A stretch of DNA of 63,195 nt from Trichococcus patagoniensis (lineage in GTDB: Bacteria; Bacillota; Bacilli; Lactobacillales; Aerococcaceae), in NCBI RefSeq assembly GCF_003051085.1, contig NZ_QAOM01000017.1:1-63195 (forward strand), read 5' to 3'. Of this stretch, positions 56,636 to 63,195 are shown piece by piece. Made by a program: the position numbers and the translations under genes. The notes beneath the pieces are model-generated. The model was given only the letters and a program-made list of their open reading frames with translations. It did no database searches and was not told where the DNA came from. Within the stretch, counting starts at the first letter, position 1; each line of letters starts with the position of its first letter.

Positions 56636-56663
56636 TGTAACATAAACGTAATCGGAATGTAAT
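56636..56663 (+). promoter_or_regulatory. WalR-type binding site (three 11-bp-spaced half sites)
   Basis: TGTAAC-N5-CGTAAT-N5-TGTAAT at 56636, 56647 and 56658. The WalR consensus is TGTWAH-N5-TGTWAH. It ends 23 bases before the start codon of a cell-wall enzyme and 1.6 kb from walR. A candidate promoter (TTGCTT 56584-56589, 16 bp, TAAAGT) lies upstream of the boxes, so the site is probably a repressing one. Confidence 0.65.
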
Positions 56664-56686
56664 GAAACAAGAAGGTGGTCTGGACA

Positions 56687-58063
56687 GTGAAAAAGAAACC
56701 CATCATCATTGGCGCTACAGCGGTCTTATTGGTCGCAGCCGGATACTTTGGTATAGGTAGCTATTATGAGGATAAATTCTTACCGAATACGATGCTGGAT
56801 GGCATTGACATATCGAATGATACCGTAGCCCAAGCGAAAGAAGAGACAACTGCAGCAATCGCACAAACGCAGATCCAAATCGTCGAAAGTGGAGAGACTA
56901 TCCATGCATTCACACCCGCCGACTTGGGCGTTTCCATCGATAACACCGAGAAACTGGAAACGATGAAGGCAGAACAAAACGTTTGGAATTGGCCAATCCT
57001 GCTGTTCCAAGAAAAGCAGGAAGAAACCGACCTGAGCGGCGTATCTGTGGACGAAACGGCTTTAGGAAATATTTTGGCGGCGATGCCGTTGGAGAACGAG
57101 AGTCGTACGGCCCCCGTGAACGCTACAGTTGTCAAAGGGACGGAAGGCTACGCGATTTCGCCTGAAACGGCAGGGAACAAGGTCGATCTGGAATTGTTGA
57201 AGGCAACGATGCTGGAAGCAATCATTGCCGGAGAAACCGAAATCGATCTTGCACAGGCTTATCAACAACCGACATTAACCGCAGACGATCCAACTTTGGC
57301 GGAAACGTTGCAAAAACTGGATGATTTGACGGATACGGTTATCCAATATACCATTTCCGGACAGACAGAGACTGTGCCGCAAACAGCCATCGTCGAATGG
57401 TTGGGCATAGACGAGAACGGCGAAGTGTCCGTGAATCGCGAAGGTGTTGCAGCCTATCTGCAGGGACTGAGCGACAAATACAGCACCTATTCCCGAACGC
57501 GGGATTTCTTGGCAACGGACGGTGAAACGGTCCAAGTCCCATCCGGCACATATGGATGGACACTGGCTGTCGCAGCTGAAACGGACAACCTGATCAGCTA
57601 TGTTTTGGCAGGTGAGGATGTGACGGTGACGCCGAACTACAACGGCACCGGCTATCATGCGGACGGCGCGGACATCGGCAACACCTATGTAGAAGTGGAT
57701 CTTTCAAGCCAACACATGTGGTATTACAAAGATGGCGTCGTTGTGCTCGAGACGGATATCGTTTCCGGCCATCCGATGTCACCGACTCCGACAGGGGTCT
57801 TCTACATCTGGAACAAAGAAGAGGATGCCGTTCTGAAAGGCTATAATCCGAGAACCGAAAAGGATTACGAATCGCCTGTAGAATACTGGATGCCTGTCGA
57901 ATGGACTGGGATCGGTATCCACGATTCATCCTGGCAGCCTGCTTACGGCGGTGAATATTGGCTTACTGCCGGCTCGAATGGTTGTGTCAATACGCCACCA
58001 GGGGTCATGGCTGAACTGTTCGGGATGATCGGTATCGGGGTTCCGGTCGTCATCCACAGCTGA
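56687..58063 (+). CDS. L,D-transpeptidase (YkuD domain) with peptidoglycan-binding region
   Basis: 458 residues. One N-terminal membrane helix (about 5-23) anchors an extracellular region. Residues 30-330 hold PG_binding_4-like repeats (HAFTPADLGVSID; TVPQTAIVEWLGID). The YkuD catalytic domain (about 335-458) has IGIHDSSWQPAYGG and SNGCVNTPP with the catalytic Cys and His. It makes 3-3 cross-links or attaches groups to peptidoglycan. GTG 56687 is chosen with AAGGTGG 8 bases upstream. Confidence 0.92.
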   Translation: MKKKPIIIGATAVLLVAAGYFGIGSYYEDKFLPNTMLDGIDISNDTVAQAKEETTAAIAQTQIQIVESGETIHAFTPADLGVSIDNTEKLETMKAEQNVWNWPILLFQEKQEETDLSGVSVDETALGNILAAMPLENESRTAPVNATVVKGTEGYAISPETAGNKVDLELLKATMLEAIIAGETEIDLAQAYQQPTLTADDPTLAETLQKLDDLTDTVIQYTISGQTETVPQTAIVEWLGIDENGEVSVNREGVAAYLQGLSDKYSTYSRTRDFLATDGETVQVPSGTYGWTLAVAAETDNLISYVLAGEDVTVTPNYNGTGYHADGADIGNTYVEVDLSSQHMWYYKDGVVVLETDIVSGHPMSPTPTGVFYIWNKEEDAVLKGYNPRTEKDYESPVEYWMPVEWTGIGIHDSSWQPAYGGEYWLTAGSNGCVNTPPGVMAELFGMIGIGVPVVIHS

Positions 58064-58102
58064 TGAATCAATGAACGAACGCCATAACGTCAAATAGGGG
58101 AA

Positions 58103-58146
58103 TGAGCCATCAGTCAGGAAAACGATTGATGGCTCGTCCTTTTTTG
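58103..58146 (+). terminator. Terminator after the L,D-transpeptidase gene
   Basis: GAGCCATCA/TGATGGCTC followed by GTCC and T6. Confidence 0.85.
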
Positions 58147-58188
58147 TACAGTCGTGCGGGTTCTGCGGGTGGATAATTCAGGAACGCT

Positions 58189-58217
58189 TTGCACATAATC
58201 GGCTGCAATTGTATAAT
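58189..58217 (+). promoter_or_regulatory. Promoter of walRKHI
   Basis: TTGCAC (58189-58194), a 17-bp spacer and TATAAT (58212-58217). Confidence 0.88.
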
Positions 58218-58273
58218 AAAGAGTAGACGTTCCGGAAGGGACAGATAGTTGCAAGAAATAAGGAGGTTTGAAG

Positions 58274-58981
58274 ATGAAAAAGGTATTAGTGGTAGACGAT
58301 GAAAAACCGATCTCAGATATAATCAAGTTTAATCTGACCAAAGAAGGGTATGATGTCTTCACTGCATTTGATGGTGAAGAAGCCTTGGCGCAGTTTGCGG
58401 AAGTGGGCCCGGATATCATCCTGCTGGATCTGATGCTGCCCAAGATGGACGGATTGGAAGTCTGCCGGGAAATCCGCAAGACGAGCGATGTGCCGATCAT
58501 CATGCTGACGGCAAAAGACTCTGAAATCGACAAAGTGCTTGGGCTTGAATTGGGTGCGGATGACTATGTCACGAAACCATTTTCTAACAGGGAATTGGTC
58601 GCGCGCGTAAAAGCGAACTTGAGGAGACAAGCCTCTCCGGTTGCGGCACCGCCTGAAGAAGACGATACGAACGAAATCAAAATCGGAGCACTGATCATCC
58701 ATGAAGATGCTTACATCGTGTCCAAGCGCGGGACAGAGATCGAGTTGACCCACCGCGAATTCGAATTATTGCATTATTTGGCGAAACACATCGGCCAAGT
58801 GATGACGCGGGAGCATCTGCTGCAGACTGTATGGGGATATGATTATTTCGGCGATGTCCGCACTGTCGATGTGACGGTCCGCAGACTGCGCGAAAAAATC
58901 GAAGATACACCGAGCCATCCGACTTGGTTAATCACACGAAGAGGAGTAGGCTACTTCTTGAAGAATCCGGATCAGGAGTAA
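58274..58981 (+). CDS. walR: Response regulator WalR
   Basis: 235 residues. Receiver domain (1-120): acidic pocket DDE, phosphoacceptor Asp in [13 protein letters not shown] (about 53), KPF Lys near 102. OmpR-type winged helix (about 135-232) with [16 protein letters not shown]. Essential regulator of cell-wall hydrolases in Firmicutes. AGGAGG lies 7 bases before ATG 58274. Confidence 0.97.
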   Translation: MKKVLVVDDEKPISDIIKFNLTKEGYDVFTAFDGEEALAQFAEVGPDIILLDLMLPKMDGLEVCREIRKTSDVPIIMLTAKDSEIDKVLGLELGADDYVTKPFSNRELVARVKANLRRQASPVAAPPEEDDTNEIKIGALIIHEDAYIVSKRGTEIELTHREFELLHYLAKHIGQVMTREHLLQTVWGYDYFGDVRTVDVTVRRLREKIEDTPSHPTWLITRRGVGYFLKNPDQE

Positions 58982-58987
58982 CCATAT

Positions 58988-60835
58988 ATGAACAAAAAGA
59001 TACGTTTGGTTCACTCCATTCATTTCAAGATACCGATGCTGTTCATTCTCCTCCTGTTGGTATCCCTGCAACTGATCGGGGCTTATTTTATCCGTGAACT
59101 GGAAACGAAAATGATCAGCAACTTCGACAGCCAGATGACCCTGAATGCGGGCTTTCTGGAGAAAACGCTGCAGCCGATCCTGATGGCCGAGGATACGGAA
59201 AAGTTGGAGGATTCGGTGCAGACCATCCTCAGCGATTTTACGGGCGCCAACATCCTGGAAACGCAAGTCATGGATGAGCAGGGGTATATTCTCGGAATCA
59301 ATGACCAAACGCTGCAATCTTTGATCGGAACGAAGTCGACCGATCGGGATGTCCAACAAGTCATTCTTCTGGATGCACCCTCCTCATACCAATATGTGAA
59401 GGAAGACACGAACAGCCGTGTGCTGAAGAACATCAGCCCAATCTATTCAACGGACAATACAGGTACCCTTATCGGCGTATTGGTGATGGAATCGAATATC
59501 GAATCGGTTTATTCGCAGATGAGCCAGACGGTGAGCATCTTTCTGAATGCTTCGGTAGTGGCAATCATCATTACGATTTTGCTGGCTGTGATCATCTCCC
59601 GCGGTATCACGCGTCCCATCTCCGAGATGCGTAGGCAAACGGCCAATATTGCCGATGGGGATTATTCCGGCAAGGTGACCGTCTATGGAGCGGATGAATT
59701 GGGCGAATTGGCTGAGACCATCAACGATCTGTCCTACAAAGTCAAGGATGCCCAGGAAACGACAGAATCCGAGCGCCAAAGGTTGGATAGCGTCCTGCGG
59801 CACATGACGGATGGCGTATTGGCCACCGACCGTCGCGGCAAGATCATCATCATCAACAGCCGGGCGATGGACCTGCTCTCGATTTCCCAGGAAAAAGCGA
59901 TCGGACAATCGATCATGAAGGTGCTGAAACTGGGCGAGAAATTCACTTTCCGCCAGTTGTTGGAGACGCAGGATGAATTGATCCTGAATATCCCGACAGA
60001 AGATCAGGATACGATCCTGCGCGGAGAATTTTCCGTCATCCAGCGGGAATCCGGCTTCATCAGCGGATTGGTCTGCGTGCTTTCCGACATCACGGAGCAG
60101 GAAAAAGTCGAGCAGGAACGCCGCAGTTTCGTTTCCAATGTATCCCATGAATTGCGTACACCGTTGACGAGCGTGAAAAGTTATACAGAATCGCTGATTG
60201 ACGGTGCTTGGGAAGATAAGGATATCGCCCCGGAATTTCTGAAGGTCATTTCCACCGAGACCGATCGGATGATCCGAATGATCACCGATTTGCTGAATCT
60301 GTCCCGGATGGACCAAGGCAAACAGGAGCTGAACCTGGAGTTCGTCAGCATCAATGAACTGGTCGCGCATATCATCGATCGCTTCGAAGTGGTGTTGAAA
60401 TCGGAACAGTACCGCAACAAAAAATATAAGATCGAACGGGACTTCACGCAACGTACGCTGTGGGTCGAAATCGATCAGGATAAATTTATCCAAGTGATCG
60501 ACAATATCATGAACAATGCCATCAAATATTCTCCGGACGGCGGGAAAATCACCTGCAGACTGATGGAGACGCACAACAGTGTCGTCATCAGCATCACCGA
60601 TGAGGGCTTGGGCATTCCGCGCAAGGACATCAGCCATGTCTTTGACCGATTCTATCGGGTGGACAAGGCGCGCGCCCGTTCAATGGGCGGCACCGGACTG
60701 GGCTTGGCCATTTCCAAAGAGGTCGTCCAGTTGCACGGCGGGAAAATCTGGGTAACCAGTGTGGAAAATAAAGGCTCCACTTTCTTTATTTCCTTGCCTT
60801 ACATTCCGATGGACGAGGAGGATGAGTGGGAATGA
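58988..60835 (+). CDS. walK: Sensor histidine kinase WalK
   Basis: 615 residues. TM helix (about 17-37), extracellular PAS-like domain (38-180), TM2 (about 182-202), HAMP (about 203-256), cytoplasmic PAS (about 262-370), HisKA with phospho-His in VSNVSHELRTPLTSVKSY, and HATPase_c with NIMNNAIKYSPDGG, DEGLGIP and GGTGLGLAISKEVV. It senses cell-wall status and phosphorylates WalR. Starts 6 bp after walR. Confidence 0.97.
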   Translation: MNKKIRLVHSIHFKIPMLFILLLLVSLQLIGAYFIRELETKMISNFDSQMTLNAGFLEKTLQPILMAEDTEKLEDSVQTILSDFTGANILETQVMDEQGYILGINDQTLQSLIGTKSTDRDVQQVILLDAPSSYQYVKEDTNSRVLKNISPIYSTDNTGTLIGVLVMESNIESVYSQMSQTVSIFLNASVVAIIITILLAVIISRGITRPISEMRRQTANIADGDYSGKVTVYGADELGELAETINDLSYKVKDAQETTESERQRLDSVLRHMTDGVLATDRRGKIIIINSRAMDLLSISQEKAIGQSIMKVLKLGEKFTFRQLLETQDELILNIPTEDQDTILRGEFSVIQRESGFISGLVCVLSDITEQEKVEQERRSFVSNVSHELRTPLTSVKSYTESLIDGAWEDKDIAPEFLKVISTETDRMIRMITDLLNLSRMDQGKQELNLEFVSINELVAHIIDRFEVVLKSEQYRNKKYKIERDFTQRTLWVEIDQDKFIQVIDNIMNNAIKYSPDGGKITCRLMETHNSVVISITDEGLGIPRKDISHVFDRFYRVDKARARSMGGTGLGLAISKEVVQLHGGKIWVTSVENKGSTFFISLPYIPMDEEDEWE

Positions 60836-62148
60836 GACAAAAAGAATCACCGATGCTGAGTGCCCTATTATACACGTTGGTCGCAATCAGCCTGTTCCTG
60901 ACTGTCAGGATCCTTTCCACTCCGAGTACGATCGGGTTAAGCCAGAATTCGACGACATCCGTCTCTGCCAATTTGACCAACACGAAGAAGATAGAGGATG
61001 TCTTTGCACCGATAAGGATGATCGTCCATACGGATAAGCGTATCTACTTGACGCAAACGCCGGAAATCATGAAGAGCGTGAATGAGCTGTTGAGTGAGAA
61101 TTTGCTTGACGGGATCGAAGATGTCTCAACCTACACGCAGGAGGAGTTTGATGCGCTTATTCTGACGCCTACCCAACTGGAGATCCGCTTTGCCGAGGGA
61201 GTTCCACTGGAGTTGCTTTCGCGTTATTTCACGAATCTCCAGGAGGATTATTATGATGACACGATCGATCGGATCATCCTCAACTCAAAGGAAGAGGATC
61301 CCGTCTATCTGTTGAATGATGAAACGAAGCAAGTGTTCACCGTAGCGCGGCCGGATAATGTGCTGCAGCCGTTGGTGGACCTTTACGAAGGACAAAAGGA
61401 TGCGTACATGGAAGTGGAATCGTATGAATCCGAATCAGCCATCTCCTACCTTCCGAAAGAGGCAATCACGATCCAAAAGTTGGTCTATCTGGTTGAAAAG
61501 CCTTCGAACAGCTATTTCATCGATCTGCTTTTCAAGGATACTACCGACCTGAAGGATAACGGAAACGATGAATTCGTGAGTTACAGTGATAACATCTCCG
61601 AATTGAGCATCCACAAGGAAACCGGGCAGTTGAGCTATTACCGCAACATCCTCGATGCTGAGGAGTTGCCTGATTATCGGTTGATCCGCGACAGTTTCCA
61701 TGAAATCAAAATGTTGGACAATTGGACGAATCCTTTTTACTTCTATGGGTTCGATGAGGGTACGGATAACGTTTATTACCGAAGATACGTGAACGGCTAT
61801 CCGATTTTTGGGGAAGTCGATTACGGTTTGACGCGGATCCATATGTCTGGATCGTCCATGACGGAACTGCAATTCCTGACGCAAGTCATCCAGACGCCGC
61901 TGACGAATCGTAGAGAGGATGTCACGCTATTGAGCGGGACAGACCTTTTGGCCGCGCTGGATGCCGGTGGCTACAGCAGCCAAGAGATTCAGATGATCGC
62001 ATTGGGGTATGATTGGACTTTCAGTGAAGAATCCAACCGTCTCGTCAATCTAACGCCAAAATGGTTCATTCAGATCGACGGCTCATGGAAGTCGCTGGAC
62101 CAATGGATCGGCGGAACGGAAACGGAGGCGGATGATAGTGGACTTTAG
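60832..62148 (+). CDS. walH: WalK regulator WalH (YycH)
   Basis: 438 residues. One N-terminal membrane helix (about 9-27) and a large extracellular domain, typical of YycH, which with YycI holds WalK at the membrane and modulates it. The ATG at 60832 overlaps the walK stop (ATGA), with GAGGAGG inside the walK end. Gene order confirms the assignment. Confidence 0.92.
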   Translation: MRQKESPMLSALLYTLVAISLFLTVRILSTPSTIGLSQNSTTSVSANLTNTKKIEDVFAPIRMIVHTDKRIYLTQTPEIMKSVNELLSENLLDGIEDVSTYTQEEFDALILTPTQLEIRFAEGVPLELLSRYFTNLQEDYYDDTIDRIILNSKEEDPVYLLNDETKQVFTVARPDNVLQPLVDLYEGQKDAYMEVESYESESAISYLPKEAITIQKLVYLVEKPSNSYFIDLLFKDTTDLKDNGNDEFVSYSDNISELSIHKETGQLSYYRNILDAEELPDYRLIRDSFHEIKMLDNWTNPFYFYGFDEGTDNVYYRRYVNGYPIFGEVDYGLTRIHMSGSSMTELQFLTQVIQTPLTNRREDVTLLSGTDLLAALDAGGYSSQEIQMIALGYDWTFSEESNRLVNLTPKWFIQIDGSWKSLDQWIGGTETEADDSGL

Positions 62149-63049
62149 ACGCATCAAAATCATTTTTATCCTCACCTTCGCAGCGTTGAACATCTATCTG
62201 CTCAGCGTGTTGTTGGAAAAAAATGCAACGACATTGAGCTTCGGCAGCGAAAGCACAACGCTGAACATCGAAGAGGCAATGAAGGCCGATGACATCAGCT
62301 TCCCGACTTTGTCGACCGATCAAGAGAAGATCCCTTTGCTGAAGACGGACAAAGGCGCCACGCTGGAAGCCGATCAATCAAAACTTGTGAATCAGACGAC
62401 TGTCTTTGAAGATGGGGTTTTGTTCAGCACCTTGTCCGAGCCAGTCCCGCTTGAGATCGATGCGGAAAATTTGACGATTGTCGACCGAACGCCGATTGCG
62501 GATCTCATCTTGCAAGGCAACGTACTCTACGGAGCTGAATATACCTTCCTTACGTATTTGCCGCTCAAAAGACAACTTGTGTACGCGCAAGTCGCCAACA
62601 GTATCCCCATCGGCGACAGTACGGGCAGCATCACGTTCAACTTGGATCCCGATTATGAGGTCATTTCCTATGAACAGACTTTTGCGGGTGTGGCGGAAGT
62701 ACAAGGCAGCAGCCGATCCGTGATTTCGCAGAAGCGGGCGGTCGAAGCGCTGTACCTCAACAATCAGATCCCCGCGAATTCCACCGTGCGGACGGTGCAG
62801 CTGACGTATTACCGCACGCTGAGTCTGTCGGATATGGATATCTACAGCCCGATGTGGTACATCGAGATCGAAATCGAAAATGCGCCTGTGGAAATCAGAC
62901 GGGTGGACGCCTTGACGGGCAGCATCATCACGACGTCCAGTGTTTCGCTTCCGTCGGCCGAAGCGCAAATCAAGGCGAAGACAGCCTCCAGCAGTGCGTT
63001 GCTGCTAGAGGAAGAGGACGCTCCGGAAACAGAAACCACACCGGAGTGA
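62138..63049 (+). CDS. walI: WalK regulator WalI (YycI)
   Basis: 303 residues. The GTG at 62138 is chosen because it gives the family N-terminus MDFRRIKIIFILTF and a 9-base spacing to GGAGG; an ATG six bases earlier is too close. One TM helix (about 7-25) and an extracellular two-lobed YycI domain. It overlaps walH by 11 bp. The tail is Ser/Glu-rich (SSSALLLEEEDAPETETTPE). Confidence 0.92.
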   Translation: MDFRRIKIIFILTFAALNIYLLSVLLEKNATTLSFGSESTTLNIEEAMKADDISFPTLSTDQEKIPLLKTDKGATLEADQSKLVNQTTVFEDGVLFSTLSEPVPLEIDAENLTIVDRTPIADLILQGNVLYGAEYTFLTYLPLKRQLVYAQVANSIPIGDSTGSITFNLDPDYEVISYEQTFAGVAEVQGSSRSVISQKRAVEALYLNNQIPANSTVRTVQLTYYRTLSLSDMDIYSPMWYIEIEIENAPVEIRRVDALTGSIITTSSVSLPSAEAQIKAKTASSSALLLEEEDAPETETTPE

Positions 63050-63135
63050 ATCGGCTGTTGGCATTTCAAATGACACAAACAAAAGGAAGAACCTCGAAAT
63101 GACAATGTCATTAACTTAAGCGACTTGACATCTGA

Positions 63136-63175
63136 AAAAAGCGAGAATGCATTCAATTGTGCATTCTCGCTTTTG
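63136..63175 (+). terminator. Terminator after walI
   Basis: AAAAGCGAGAATGCA pairs with TGCATTCTCGCTTTT. A ribosome-binding-like GGAAGGAGG at the window edge (63185-63193) announces the next gene, probably walJ, which is outside the window. Confidence 0.88.
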
Positions 63176-63195
63176 TTTTGTGTTGGAAGGAGGAT

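Overview
The window looks like chromosomal DNA of a low-GC Gram-positive bacterium (Firmicutes, Lactobacillales). Gene content and order fit Carnobacteriaceae, and I would guess Trichococcus or a close relative. The markers are rpoE-pyrG-fba-murA(type 2)-rho-rpmE2, ddl-murF-cshA-acpS-alr, and the walRKHI operon. The genus is inferred from protein resemblance and gene order only; no 16S gene is present.

Layout. Positions 1-2150: a tRNA-Leu followed by an AT-rich accessory stretch with a group II intron fragment, an intact secreted GH32 gene and the decayed start of a second GH32 gene. 2190-4800: aldo/keto reductase, a broken MerR regulator and an RpiR-type regulator. 5000-17020: two glycoside clusters. 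One pairs a SemiSWEET sugar facilitator with a GH1 6-phospho-beta-glucosidase. The other is AraC regulator, GH78 alpha-rhamnosidase, sugar ABC importer, DUF624 protein, ROK kinase and a second, about 97% identical GH1 enzyme. 17600-26300: methylglyoxal synthase, then a methionine-type ABC importer with three substrate-binding lipoproteins, an M20 amidohydrolase and two tandem T-box leaders; an aminotransferase and a tautomerase follow. 26400-31750: Rgg-like regulator, HAD phosphatase, HD hydrolase, octanoyltransferase LipL and a DUF1934 protein. 31790-39270: housekeeping core, with a pyrG leader of the reiterative-transcription type. 39650-44510: a three-domain DUF1801-containing fusion, a SUKH-like protein, LemA, HtpX and an unknown protein. 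44680-52400: cell-wall precursor enzymes, CshA, AcpS, Alr, a preQ1 riboswitch with QueT, and a metallo-hydrolase. 52740-63195: CBS-ACT protein, a CNNM-type transporter behind an unassigned structured leader, an O-methyltransferase, an L,D-transpeptidase behind a WalR-like triple box, and walRKHI.

Two signals are not explained by ordinary annotation. (1) Two copies of an apparent small-RNA gene on the minus strand (3723-3814 and 17385-17477). Each has a direct-repeat activator site 11 bp upstream of a TATTAT box, a hairpin that shows UCCUCC in its loop, and its own Rho-independent terminator. (2) Seven intergenic arrays of imperfect hairpins whose sequences differ between arrays but whose repeat period is always 50-53 bp (about five helical turns). 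All lie at gene 3' ends.

Functional links: the ABC importer, ROK kinase and phospho-glucosidase suggest a non-PTS route in which a glycoside is imported, phosphorylated inside the cell and then cleaved. The Wal system at the right edge probably controls the L,D-transpeptidase gene next to it.
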